A stretch of 64,000 nt of DNA from APNM01 sp040361335. GTDB taxonomy: Bacteria; Pseudomonadota; Gammaproteobacteria; Nevskiales; Salinisphaeraceae. The stretch lies in assembly GCF_040361335.1 (NCBI RefSeq), contig NZ_APNM01000001.1, positions 1-64,000 on the forward strand. Direction: 5' to 3'. The notes under the pieces were generated by a model, which saw only the letters and a program-made list of their open reading frames with translations, ran no database searches and was not told where the DNA came from. This document shows, one piece after another, positions 33,076-41,544 of this stretch. Within the stretch, counting starts at the first letter, position 1; each line of letters opens with the position of its first letter. Position numbers and translations under genes: made by a program.

Positions 33076-33288
33076 TTACGCGGGACGGATGTCGGAGGCC
33101 TGCGGCCCCTTCTTGCCCTGCGTGATCACGAACTGGACCGTCTGGCCCTCGGTCAGCGAGCGGAAGCCGCTGCCGGCGATCTCGTTGGCGTGCGCGAAGA
33201 CGTCCTTGCCGCCGTCGGTCGGGGTGATGAACCCGTAGCCCTTGGCGTCGTTGAACCACTTCACGGTACCGGTCAATACGTCAGACAT
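33076..33288 (-). CDS. CspA-family cold-shock protein
   Basis: 70 residues. RNP1 KGYGFITP and RNP2-like DVFAHANEI motifs on a five-strand OB fold; TGTVKWFNDAKGYG is the family signature. Binds single-stranded RNA/DNA as an RNA chaperone. RBS GAGGA lies 6 nt before the ATG. The ~190 bp upstream, to 33480, holds no gene and probably contains its promoter and 5' leader; I see no clear cold-box. Confidence 0.95.
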   Translation of the reverse strand: MSDVLTGTVKWFNDAKGYGFITPTDGGKDVFAHANEIAGSGFRSLTEGQTVQFVITQGKKGPQASDIRPA

Positions 33289-33481
33289 GACGTTTCCTCA
33301 TATAGCAACAAATTACACGGGCCACGCCCGTGGTGTACAAGCGATCAAGAAACGTGTCTGGGGTAACCTGGTAACCCCGTCGGGGAGACGGGCCGCAGAG
33401 ACCGCAGTGGGCACGGCTTGAAACGAATGTACGGCCAGCATGCCCCATGCCGGGGATTCTGTCCAGAAAAAGTTTCGCGGC

Positions 33482-33859
33482 TCAGGGTGGCGGTTCGTCG
33501 CCGGTTGCCGGGCGCTTGCGCAGCTCGTCGGCGACCGCGCGCGGGAAGTTCCAGTCCTCCCACTCCAGGCCGATCTCGCGCAGCGAGCGGGCCAGGCGCA
33601 GCAGGCGCGCCGGCGAGCCCTTGGGGGCGATGCCCGTGCCGAAGCGGCTGACATAGCATTCCAGGCGCCCCAGCAGGAGCTGCAGGTCGCGGTTGGGATC
33701 GCCGCTGGCCGGCTTCTGGTAGGCCCATTGCCGCGCGGCCGCCAAGTCGTTGCCGTCGACCAGCAGGGCGCCCCCGCGCAGCCCGAACGAGACCAGGGTC
33801 AGGTCGCCCAGCCGGCGCTGCATGGCCTCGCGCATGACCGCGTCGTAGAGATTGGCCAC
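33482..33859 (-). CDS. Hypothetical protein downstream of GST
   Basis: 125 residues from GTG 33859, 20 bp after the GST stop; the ATG at 33835 is an alternative. MQRRLGDLTLVSFGLRGGAL, LLVDGNDLAAARQWAYQKP, LLLGRLECYVSRFGTGIAPK, and LEWEDWNFPRAVADELRKRP are soluble, mixed helical sequence. No family recognised. The close spacing suggests co-transcription with the GST gene. Confidence 0.6.
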   Translation of the reverse strand: MANLYDAVMREAMQRRLGDLTLVSFGLRGGALLVDGNDLAAARQWAYQKPASGDPNRDLQLLLGRLECYVSRFGTGIAPKGSPARLLRLARSLREIGLEWEDWNFPRAVADELRKRPATGDEPPP

Positions 33860-33879
33860 GGTGTCCGGCCCCGGTCGTG

Positions 33880-34512
33880 TCAGGCCGCGGTGCTGGACCG
33901 CCCGCCCACGGCGTCGAACCAGCGACGGAGATGAGTCAGTTCCTCGGGGACCGGCAACCGGAACTTGCGTGCGAAGTCGATCCCGCAGAAGGCCGTGATG
34001 TCGGCCACCGAGAAGCTGTCGCCGGCCAGGTGGACGTTGTCGGCCAGGTGCCGGTCCAGGCCCTCCAGGAAGACGTTGTAGCGGTAGCGGCCGCGTTCCA
34101 CGAGCTCCGGGATCTGCTCGACGCGGTCGGGGTAGCCGGGCAGGGCGCGGCCGGCGAAGGCAGGCACCGCGTTGCGGAAGCACTCGGCGGCGGCGTGCAG
34201 CCCGGCGATCTCGGATTCGCGCTCCCACATCTCGACCAGGGCGGCCTCGCGGGCGTCGCGCCCGAACAGCGGCGGCTCGGGGTGGAGGATCTCGAAGTAG
34301 CGGCAGATGGCCATGGCCTCGCCGATCAGGGTGCCGTCGTCCAGCTCCAGCAGCGGCACCCGGCGGCGCGGGCTCTTGGCCAGGAACTCGGGGTCCAGCT
34401 CCAGGCTGTCGGGCGGCGCGACCTGCTGGGTCTCCACGGTCAGGCCCTTCTCGGCCAGGTACATGCGCACCCGGCGCGGGTTGGGGGCCACTTGCCAGTC
34501 GTACAGGATCAT
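33880..34512 (-). CDS. Glutathione S-transferase family protein
   Basis: 210 residues, ATG 34512. N-terminal thioredoxin-like domain (ILYDWQVAPNPRRVRMYLAE, cis-Pro in RRRVPLLELDDGTLIGEAMA) and an all-helical C-terminal domain (FSVADITAFCGIDFARKF with the N-capping box). The active-site position has APNP, not the usual Ser/Cys motif, as in several bacterial classes. Cytoplasmic; substrate unknown. Confidence 0.92.
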   Translation of the reverse strand: MILYDWQVAPNPRRVRMYLAEKGLTVETQQVAPPDSLELDPEFLAKSPRRRVPLLELDDGTLIGEAMAICRYFEILHPEPPLFGRDAREAALVEMWERESEIAGLHAAAECFRNAVPAFAGRALPGYPDRVEQIPELVERGRYRYNVFLEGLDRHLADNVHLAGDSFSVADITAFCGIDFARKFRLPVPEELTHLRRWFDAVGGRSSTAA

Positions 34513-34649
34513 CGACGCATCCTCCTCGGCGGGCCGTCGCGACCCGATGTGCCGGGCAGCATAACGCAGGGCGCGCGGCCGGGGCTCGTCAGCGCCGGCG
34601 CGATCGCGCAAGATGACGCGCCTTGGCTGAGTCGCCGGTTCCACGGCCC

Positions 34650-35660
34650 ATGAACGAGATCGCCCGCGAATTGCTGGACGCGCACGTCGCCTTCGAGCTG
34701 CGGCAATGGCGCGGCAAGACCCTGGAACGCCACCTCGCACGCGAGGTCCGGCACCTGTGGGACTGGGCCGGGGAAACCCCGCTCGCCGCGGTGGCGGACG
34801 CGGCCACGGTACGCGGCGCCGCCCGCCGGCTGGTGCTGGAACGGCCGCTGGGCGAGGACCTGGCGGCGGAGGTGGGCGCCGTCGCCCGCCACTTGGTGAC
34901 GCATCCGGTCAACCGCGAGACCGCGGTCGCGGACGTGATCGACCGCGAGCTGTTCGATCGGGGCGTCGACCTGATCGCGGACCTGGAGGACCTGCGCGAA
35001 CGCCTGATCCGGCGGGCACTGCACGGCCGCCTCTACCGGATGCTGGCCTCCGACCTGCTCTACCACGGCATCAAGGGGTTCCTGTTCAGCGATCGCGCCC
35101 TGCTGCAGCGTATCCCGGGGGTATCGTCGCTGCTCCGCAAGGGCGCCGGCAGCGTCAACAAGCGCCTGCCGGGCCTGGAGGCGCAGATCGAGCGCCAGGT
35201 CCGGGCCTACCTGGAGGGCAATCTGGAGCGGACCCTGCGCCACAGCGAGACGTTCCTGCTCGGCGCCCTCACCGCGGAGCGCATCCACGCCCTGGCCGAC
35301 GAGGTGTGGGCCGCCGCCGCGGACCGCACGCTGGCGGTGGACGACGTGCTCGACGGCGACGAGACCGAGGCGTTGACGGATTTCGGGCTGGCGGTCTGGG
35401 AGCGCCTGCGGGCCTCGGACTACGTGCGCACGCTGGTGGACGCGGCCATCGACGATTTCTACGGCCGCTGGGGCGACCGCCCGCTGACCGAGGCCGCGGC
35501 GATCGTCGGCATCGGCCGCGACACCCTGGAGCGCGAGGCGCTGGCCCTGGCGCCGCCGGTGGTGGACGCGCTGCGGGAGGGCGGTTACCTGGAGGCACTG
35601 ATCCGGCGGCGACTGGAGCCGTTCTACGCATCGAAAACGGCTGCTCGGATTCTGGATTAG
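34650..35660 (+). CDS. Conserved hypothetical protein
   Basis: 336 residues from ATG 34650; an in-frame TTG at 34623 is less likely. Soluble, mostly helical, Leu/Arg/Glu-rich; segments NEIARELLDAHVAFELRQW, LLYHGIKGFLFSDRALLQRI, VSSLLRKGAGSVNKRLPGLE and FYGRWGDRPLTEAAAIVGI. The phrase SDLLYHGIKGFLF could be an amphipathic membrane-surface stretch. I recognise no family. The 140 bp that follow, to 35800, contain no gene I can support. Confidence 0.72.
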   Translation: MNEIARELLDAHVAFELRQWRGKTLERHLAREVRHLWDWAGETPLAAVADAATVRGAARRLVLERPLGEDLAAEVGAVARHLVTHPVNRETAVADVIDRELFDRGVDLIADLEDLRERLIRRALHGRLYRMLASDLLYHGIKGFLFSDRALLQRIPGVSSLLRKGAGSVNKRLPGLEAQIERQVRAYLEGNLERTLRHSETFLLGALTAERIHALADEVWAAAADRTLAVDDVLDGDETEALTDFGLAVWERLRASDYVRTLVDAAIDDFYGRWGDRPLTEAAAIVGIGRDTLEREALALAPPVVDALREGGYLEALIRRRLEPFYASKTAARILD

Positions 35661-35800
35661 TCGCGAAGGTCTTCAAATTGTGCAGGTAGATGCTGCTGAC
35701 CGTTCTTGTCGGCAGCGCCAATTGATATCGGCTTGCGATGCAGATTTCCGTGAAGGTTAGACCAGTCCTTGAGTCGGAAGCCAAGTTCCAAGCTCTGGGT

Positions 35801-36407
35801 TCAGTCCTCCGGTGGATACGGCCGCCCTAAATCCACCGTTGTCACGGGACCGACGAGCTGCAAGAACTCGGTGCAATGGTCGTTATCCCCGGTGATCATA
35901 ACTTCATTCGTGAAGACGACTTCGGGAATGGTATATGAGCCAGGATTCGAATAATCCATGAAAACCCGATGATTCTCGTACTCGATGCTCGCGCCTTCCG
36001 AACAATCTATCGTGTCGTTTCCTCCCAGCAACCGGATTAGCGCGTTCGCCAACGCTGGGTTAGCGTTGGTGCTGAACCCGGCGTCCGTGTGCACTTGAAG
36101 TCCACTAGGGCCGGCACAGGACTGTTCGTCCACATAGGCCCATGTGGTGACTTCATTCTCCAGTATCCAAAATCTGCCTTGGTCGGTAACGCCAGACTGT
36201 GCCTCCGGGTTCGGGAACTGCGGATTGCCGCCCGACCACGGAATGCAATAGGGCGAATTGCCGGTTTCGTCGGTGTTGGTGCGATGTGTCAATACTTCCT
36301 CGACGCCTGCTACGGTCGTCGGATATCCAAATAGGTTAGCGAGCGGAGTGTTCGCGAAGTTGTTATTGCCGTCCGTTACATAGGTGTACAGTCGGGCAAA
36401 ATTTTCG
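35801..36407 (-). pseudogene. C-terminal part of an exported protein gene split by an ISL3-type element
   Basis: Removing the element joins this part to 37768–38342. The joined frame reads across the target duplication (DAVENFARLYTYVTDGNN) and then needs a 1-nt deletion near 36358–36361 (an AAA run) to go on as NFANTPLANLFGYPTTVAGV. The frame from 36292 onward is intact: CIPWSGGNPQFPNPEAQSGV, two Cys pairs, and an end CTEFLQLVGPVTTVDLGRP. The LQLVGP near the end also occurs near the C-termini of the Ig-like paralogues, perhaps by chance. No family recognised; not expressed as a whole protein now. Confidence 0.75.
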
Positions 36408-37767
36408 GCTCTTCTGCACTGACGTGAGCTAGAAAGGGATGACTGCCGCCGACAAACTCGTTCTAATACAAGTTCCTACACCAGAAAAGAAGGAGCTTGT
36501 AGATGGCGGCAATCATCCCGACGTCGATTCTTGGCCTGCGGGGCCAGTGCGTCAAGTCGTTGTCCTGGGACCAGGCGGCCGATGAGCTGGTGGTGCGCTG
36601 CACGCGCGATCAGCGTTTTGCCCCGGTGGACCACCGCACCGGGGCGCGCGGTACAGTCAATCGCTGGTTGCGTCGGCGGGTCCGGGATCTGCCGTTGTGG
36701 GGACGCGCGGTGACGCTGGAGATCGAGTACTGCCAGCTCAAGGTCGGCGCCACGGATCGGCGCATGGAGCACCTGGTCTTCGTTGATCCGGGGAGGGGCT
36801 ATACCCACCGTTTCTGCCGGTTCGTGTGTCAGCTGTGTCGGCACATGGCCATTGACGCGGTAGCCCGCTACACGGGTCTGGCCTGGCGCACGGTCAAGGC
36901 CATGGATGCACGCACCCTGCATGCCGAGCTGCCGGCGCTGCACCCGCAGGACATCACCGGCGTGCGCTATCTGGGCATCGACGAGGTCGCCCGCGCCAAG
37001 GGCCATGACTATCTCACCCTGGTCTACGACCTGGAAGCCGGCCACCTGCTGTGGGTCACCGAGGGCCGCTCCAAGGCCGGCCTTCAGGCCTTCCTCGACC
37101 GGCTGATGCCCGAGACCGCCCAGGCCATCGAGGCGGTGGCCATGGACATGTGGCCGGCGTTTGAAAACGCGGTGGCCGAGTCCCTGCCGCACGCGGCCAT
37201 TGTCTACGACCGCTTCCACGTGATGGCCAACTATTCCAAGGTCATCGACCAAGTGCGCCGGGCCGAATTCAAGCGGGCCAAGGCCGCCGACAAGGCCCTG
37301 CTCACCGGCAGCCGTTATCTGCTGCTGAAAAACCCCGAGCGGCTGCGCCCGCGCCAAGCCCAGCGCCTGGATACGCTGCTGGCCGCGAACACGAATCTGC
37401 TGGCGGTCTACAGCCTCAAGGAACAACTGCAACAGCTTTGGCAGGCGCCGGCCACGTCACACGAGATGGCCCGGCGCCTGGATCACTGGTGCGCGCTGGC
37501 CGAGGCGACCCGGCTGGCGCCGATCAAGCGCTTCGCGGCGATGCTGCGCAACCACCGACAAGGCATCTGCAACTATGCCAATCACCCGATCACTACCGCC
37601 CGGCTGGAGGCCGGCAACGTGGCCATCGGCCTGATCCGAAAACGCGCCCGTGGACTGCTCGATACCAACTACTTCAAGCTCAAGATCCGACAGAGCGCTC
37701 TGCCCGAGCCTGACCTCGGGCTGTATGCTCTGACGTGAAAATTGGCTCAAACCATGTCAGAGGAGCC
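36408..37767 (+). mobile_element. ISL3-family-like insertion sequence with 8-bp target duplication
   Basis: 1360 bp. Imperfect terminal inverted repeats: GGCTCTTCTGCACTGACG on the left and GGCTCCTCTGACATGGTT read inward from the right; TGAGC recurs in both at the same offset. It is flanked by the exact direct repeat AAATTTTC (36400–36407 and 37768–37775), 8 bp as expected for ISL3. One complete transposase gene fills it. The insertion splits a minus-strand gene. Confidence 0.92.
36503..37738 (+). CDS. ISL3-family transposase
   Basis: 411 residues. The DDE domain shows GVRYLGIDEVARAKGHDYLT (first Asp), then LLWVTEGRSKAGLQAFLDRL, VAMDMWPAFENAVAESLPHA (second Asp) and VYDRFHVMANYSKVIDQVR; helix KRAKAADKALLTGSRYLLLK is also typical. 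The N-terminal zinc-binding region usual in ISL3 is hard to see here. No frameshift or stop, so the element may be active. Confidence 0.93.
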   Translation: MAAIIPTSILGLRGQCVKSLSWDQAADELVVRCTRDQRFAPVDHRTGARGTVNRWLRRRVRDLPLWGRAVTLEIEYCQLKVGATDRRMEHLVFVDPGRGYTHRFCRFVCQLCRHMAIDAVARYTGLAWRTVKAMDARTLHAELPALHPQDITGVRYLGIDEVARAKGHDYLTLVYDLEAGHLLWVTEGRSKAGLQAFLDRLMPETAQAIEAVAMDMWPAFENAVAESLPHAAIVYDRFHVMANYSKVIDQVRRAEFKRAKAADKALLTGSRYLLLKNPERLRPRQAQRLDTLLAANTNLLAVYSLKEQLQQLWQAPATSHEMARRLDHWCALAEATRLAPIKRFAAMLRNHRQGICNYANHPITTARLEAGNVAIGLIRKRARGLLDTNYFKLKIRQSALPEPDLGLYALT

Positions 37768-38342
37768 AAATTTTCGACTGCATCAGATTGCGAAGCATTG
37801 CTGGTGTCAGGCGTGTGCGGGTTTGCGCCGCCGCCTCGTTGTCGGGAATCGTCTTGCCGCTTCGCTCCGTCCGTTTCCGGGTTTCGCTCATCCTTGTGGT
37901 GCTCGATCTTCTGTTCGTGAAGTGTGTCGGCGGACTTGTTGCTGATGCGGCCGCGCACCCGTAGTACCTGACAGTTCACGGGGTCTCGAGCGATATCGTA
38001 GGTAATGAAGGAGTGTCGGCCGCTTTGCTCCGACCGCAGGCTGAGAGAGGCCGTTTCGGCATAGCGACAGCCCTCCTCAGTATGCTCTCCCTGGAGGATG
38101 TACCTTTCCAGGACTCGGATCGGTACCTCCGGCGGGGGATAATGCGTGACATCGGGACCGCTTAGCGTCACTTCCGGTCCGGAGGCGATGACAGGGGATG
38201 GCTTTCCCCCGGATGCCGAAGTGAACCGTTGTTGCATATCGAGGGAGGAATCGCTGGCCTGAGCCACCAACGCCATTGTTGAACCCAGGGCGAGCGTAGC
38301 CGTCCATAGTGCCAGTCTCGAAAAGCAGTTCCCGAATTGCAT
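37768..38342 (-). pseudogene. N-terminal part of the exported protein gene split by the insertion sequence
   Basis: Starts at ATG 38342, 5 nt after AGGGAGG; an upstream ATG at 38366 is less well placed. A signal peptide of about 30 residues ends LVAQA. The mature part has PSPVIASGPEVTLSG, HYPPPEVPIRVLERYILQGE, CRYAETASLSLRSEQ, YDIARDPVNCQVLRVRGRI and a hydrophilic Lys/Arg/Glu linker. Beyond the duplication it now continues into the element for ~30 foreign residues. Secreted protein of unknown function. Confidence 0.78.
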
Positions 38343-38473
38343 AAGGGCCTCCCTGGCCGCAATCATCCCGCGAAAAACAATAACAATAGAAAATGGGGAG
38401 TTGCGAGCGGTGTGCGATCCTCGACTGATCTTTCTCCAGGACAGGGATGATCGGCAACTCAGTTGTCGATGGC

Positions 38474-39130
38474 CTATCCGCCGAGCAGCACCCGCCGCGC
38501 CCGGGCGATGGCGCCCTCGCAGGCATAGCGCAGGCCGTCGTATATGAGTTGGGCGCGGGCCCGCTCGCGGCCGGGCAGGTCGACCTCGGCCCGCAGCACG
38601 CCGGGGCCGTCGGCGCGCAGGCGCGCGCCCATGTCCCGGAACATCGCCCGCATCGGTTCGTTGTCGGCCAGGATCGAGGCGCGGAACGTGCGCACGCCGT
38701 GGTCCGCGGCCGTGCTGGTCAGGATGTGCAGCAACAGGATGCCCAGGCCGCGACCCTGGTAGTCGTCGATCACCGCCACCGCCGGCTCGGCGATGGTGGG
38801 ATCGTCGGGGTCGCAGACGTAGCGCGCCACCGCGATGCCGGGCGTGCCGGGCTCGTCCAGGCTGAAGGCGGCCCAGGCGAAGTGCCGGTCGTAGTCGATC
38901 TCGGTGAGGTAGCGCAGGGTACGCTCCGGCAGGTCCCCGACCGGCGACAGGAAGCGCCGGTAGCGCGAGGCCGGCGACAGTCGCGCCAGGCCCTCGGCCA
39001 GGGCCCGCTTGTCGTCGGGCCGCACCGGCCGCACGCGAATGCGGCTGCCGTCGCGCAGCGAGAAATCGCGGGTGTGCCGTTCGAAGAAGGCGTCGTCCGG
39101 CGGTGTCGCGGCCCGGCTGGTGGCGGTCAT
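38474..39130 (-). CDS. GNAT-family N-acetyltransferase
   Basis: 218 residues from ATG 39130; ATG 39178 would add 16 residues. Acetyl-CoA motif A is VAVIDDYQGRGLGILLLHIL (Q/R-x-x-G-x-G/A as QGRGLG). The region FSLRDGSRIRVRPVRPDDKR and LSPASRYRRFLSPVGDL resemble GNAT domains linked with protein lysine acetyltransferases. Last gene of the minus-strand run starting at TlpA, 67 bp after apbE. Substrate unknown. Confidence 0.87.
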   Translation of the reverse strand: MTATSRAATPPDDAFFERHTRDFSLRDGSRIRVRPVRPDDKRALAEGLARLSPASRYRRFLSPVGDLPERTLRYLTEIDYDRHFAWAAFSLDEPGTPGIAVARYVCDPDDPTIAEPAVAVIDDYQGRGLGILLLHILTSTAADHGVRTFRASILADNEPMRAMFRDMGARLRADGPGVLRAEVDLPGRERARAQLIYDGLRYACEGAIARARRVLLGG

Positions 39131-39197
39131 CGCGTCGACCTCCCGTCGCGGCGTGGTCGCGCCGCGGCTGGCTGTCATTGTCGCCCGTTCGCCGGCG

Positions 39198-40094
39198 TCA
39201 CTCCAGGGTGCCGCCGATCGTGCCGTCGCGGTCGATGGTGAGATGGGGCAGCCCCAGCCCCGCGAGCCACGGGGGACCGCCCTCGCGCCCGCGCAGGAGC
39301 GCGGTGGTCGCCGCCGTGCCGGCGACGATGCAGCGCGGCGCGCGCACGCTGACGCTGACCAGGCTGCGCACGGGCCAGCCGTCACGCGGGTCCAGGATGT
39401 GGCCGTAGCGCCGGCCGTCGATCTCGATGCAGCGTTCGTAGTCGCCGCTGGTGGCCAGCCCGCCGTCCGCCATCGCCAGCACCGCCGCCGCGCGTTCCGC
39501 GTTCCAGGGATCGCGGATGCCCACGCGCCAGGGCGAGCCGTCCGGATGCGGTCCGATCACGCCGATGTCCCCGCCCAGGTCGACCAGGCCGTGGGCCACG
39601 CCCTCGCGCCGGCACAGCTCCACCACCGTGTCCACGGCGTATTCCTTGACCACCCCGCCGAAATCGATCTCCATGCCGCGGGTCGGCAGCACCAGCCGCG
39701 GCCGGCGCCAGGACACCCGGTGCCAGCCGATCAGCGGCAGCAGCGCGGCCACGTCGCCGGGATCGGGCAGGGTGCCGCGGTCGAAGCGCCAGACCCGGCG
39801 CAGCACCCCGGAGGTGATGTCGAACAGGCCGTCGCTCTCGGCGTGGGCCACGGCGGCGTAGTCGAGCAATGCGGCGGTCTCGGCGTCCACCTCGACCCCG
39901 CGGGCATCGCCGGCGCCGCGGTTGATGCGCGTGGTTTCGCTGTCGTCGCGGTAACGGGTGTACTTGGCCTCCAGGCGGGCGATCTCGGCCTCGGCCAGAT
40001 CGAGCGCGCGCGCGGCCGCCGCCGCGTCGCGCGCGTACAGGCGCAGCTCGCAGGGCGAGCCCATGGCGCGGAAGCCGCGTCGCGCGTGTTCCAT
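39198..40094 (-). CDS. apbE: FAD:protein FMN transferase (ApbE family)
   Basis: 298 residues. ApbE attaches FMN from FAD to a Thr/Ser of extracytoplasmic redox proteins with Mg2+. Visible: MGSPCELRLYA near the N-terminus, MEIDFGGVVKEYAVD (GG-x-x-K-E/GY), VDLGGDIGVIGPHPDGSPWR, SGDYERCIEIDGRRYGHILD, PRDGWPV, and CIVAGTAATTALL carrying the metal-site T. No obvious signal peptide or lipobox at this start, which is unusual since ApbE normally works outside the cytoplasm. 36 bp after the DUF3570 gene. Confidence 0.93.
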   Translation of the reverse strand: MEHARRGFRAMGSPCELRLYARDAAAAARALDLAEAEIARLEAKYTRYRDDSETTRINRGAGDARGVEVDAETAALLDYAAVAHAESDGLFDITSGVLRRVWRFDRGTLPDPGDVAALLPLIGWHRVSWRRPRLVLPTRGMEIDFGGVVKEYAVDTVVELCRREGVAHGLVDLGGDIGVIGPHPDGSPWRVGIRDPWNAERAAAVLAMADGGLATSGDYERCIEIDGRRYGHILDPRDGWPVRSLVSVSVRAPRCIVAGTAATTALLRGREGGPPWLAGLGLPHLTIDRDGTIGGTLE

Positions 40095-40130
40095 GCGCCC
40101 AGACTAGCGCAGGACCGGGCCGGGCATGCG

Positions 40131-41348
40131 CTAGCGGTCGAACCGGTACTTGACGGAGGCCGAGATCACGTCGAAGTCCACGAGGGCGGGATTGGCGACA
40201 TCGACGTTGCCGAGGGCGAGGTCGGGGTCGCTGTCGTAGACCTCGTAGCTGACGCTGATCTCGAGGCCGCCGAAGGCCTTGTCCACGCGCAGTCGGCCGC
40301 TGACGGCACCGAACGGCGACATCCGGTAGTCGCTGGTGTAGAGGCGGTCGTCGGGCTCGGACTCGAAGAAGGGGGCGTAGAAGTCGGCCTCGCTCTGGCT
40401 GTGGTAGCGCACGCTGGGGGTCACGCGCCAGCCGCCGGGCAGGGTCTGGAACCAGGACAGCCGCAGGGTGTGGGCGTGGATGCCCCAGTCGTCGAGGTAG
40501 TAGCGGTAGTCGGCGTGCAGGGCGGCCTTGAGGCGGGCGACGAAGCGGCGGTAGCGCAGCATCCAGGTGCCCTGGCGGCGGCGCTCGGGCCGGGTGTCGG
40601 CGCGGATCTCGCCGCCGACGTAGACCTGCTTGTAGGGATCCGAGAGAAAGCCCTCGTTCTCGGTGAAGCTGAGGCTGGTCTGGATCGTGGATTGCTGGTC
40701 GAGCACACGGCTGAGGCCGGCGAAGGCGGTGAGACTGTCCTTGTCGGCCTCGCGCACGCGCGAGGGGAAGCGCTCGGCGTCGACCGGCTCGATGGTGTCG
40801 TCGCTGTAGCCGAGGCCGGCCTCGACGGTGGTGAGGCCGTCGTGGAAATCGGCGCCGGCCTCGAGGCCGGCGTTGACGGCGCGGTAATCCTTTTCCTCGG
40901 AAAAGCCCGCGGAGACGCTGACGCGACGGCGCTCGCCCAGGAAATTGGCGCGGGCGAGGATGTCGTCGTGCTCGTCCTGGATGGTGGCGCCGCTCATGAC
41001 CTGCACGGGGCGGTCGTCGGCGTCGGGGACCACGAACCAGGGCGAGGCCCCGCTCATGGTCTCGTGCTGCAGGGACACATCGAGATCGGCGCCGGTGCCG
41101 AAGGGCGCGGCCAGGGGCAGGCGCAGGTCGAGCTGGTGGGTGTCGACCTCGAAGCGCGAGGTACTGCCGGCCTGGACCGCGCCGTCGGGCAGGGCGTCCT
41201 CGCGGTAGGCGCTGTAGCGATAGTCGGCCTGGAGATCCGAGACCGGCTCGCGGGCGCCGGCGGGCGCGCCCGGCAGGGCCAGGGCGGCGGTCATCAGGGC
41301 GGTGACGGTGGACGAGGTGTCCGGACGGGATCGGTCAGTTGCAGCCAC
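40131..41348 (-). CDS. DUF3570 outer-membrane β-barrel-like protein
   Basis: 405 residues from GTG 41348, which has GGAGGG upstream and overlaps the DUF4266 end by 14 nt. A signal-like stretch ends about residue 32 (PGAPAGA). The mature part is long alternating amphipathic strands (DYRYSAYREDAL, RVSVSAGFSEEKDYRAVNAG, LRLSWFQTLPGGWRVTPSVR) and ends in Arg after an aromatic (KYRFDR), so an outer-membrane barrel is likely. Two SGA(S/T) motifs occur at residues 99–102 (TMSGASPW) and 119–122 (VMSGATIQ), resembling ApbE acceptor sites. Role unknown. Confidence 0.85.
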   Translation of the reverse strand: MAATDRSRPDTSSTVTALMTAALALPGAPAGAREPVSDLQADYRYSAYREDALPDGAVQAGSTSRFEVDTHQLDLRLPLAAPFGTGADLDVSLQHETMSGASPWFVVPDADDRPVQVMSGATIQDEHDDILARANFLGERRRVSVSAGFSEEKDYRAVNAGLEAGADFHDGLTTVEAGLGYSDDTIEPVDAERFPSRVREADKDSLTAFAGLSRVLDQQSTIQTSLSFTENEGFLSDPYKQVYVGGEIRADTRPERRRQGTWMLRYRRFVARLKAALHADYRYYLDDWGIHAHTLRLSWFQTLPGGWRVTPSVRYHSQSEADFYAPFFESEPDDRLYTSDYRMSPFGAVSGRLRVDKAFGGLEISVSYEVYDSDPDLALGNVDVANPALVDFDVISASVKYRFDR

Positions 41349-41544
41349 AGCCACCCCCTCCGATACCGGCGCCGCCGGAGGCGGCCTCCTTGCTGGCATA
41401 GGTCAGCCCCCAGAGCGCGGTGGCCTGGGGATCGGGATCGAAGGCCATCTCGGCGCGGGCCAGGTGCCCGCGCTGCCAGGGCTCGACGTGCGCGCAGGCG
41501 CCCAGCAGGACGCAGGCCGACAACAGCAGGGCGATCCGGCTCAT
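41335..41544 (-). CDS. DUF4266 small lipoprotein with Gly/Cys C-terminus
   Basis: 69 residues, ATGA overlap with the TlpA stop. Signal peptide MSRIALLLSACVLLGAC with LLGA-C lipobox, so Cys17 should be lipidated. The mature chain (VEPWQRGHLARAEMAF, then TALWGLTYASKEAASG) ends in the Gly/Cys tail IGGGGCGCN. That tail is a family hallmark as I remember it and could bind metal, hold a disulfide or be modified. Lies between TlpA and DUF3570 genes, overlapping both. Confidence 0.88.
   Translation of the reverse strand: MSRIALLLSACVLLGACAHVEPWQRGHLARAEMAFDPDPQATALWGLTYASKEAASGGAGIGGGGCGCN

Noticed and set aside
35661..35800. A gene or RNA in the gap before the split exported-protein gene
   Set aside because: No start with ribosome site, no hairpin with T-run and no tRNA-like fold could be seen in these 140 bp.
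36292..36292. TTG at 36292 as a genuine start of a separate small gene
   Set aside because: There is no ribosome site, and upstream codons in this frame continue to match the joined gene; it is an internal Leu codon.
37680..37767. The last ~30 codons of the N-terminal fragment as genuine protein
   Set aside because: They are encoded by the right end of the insertion sequence, beyond the target duplication.
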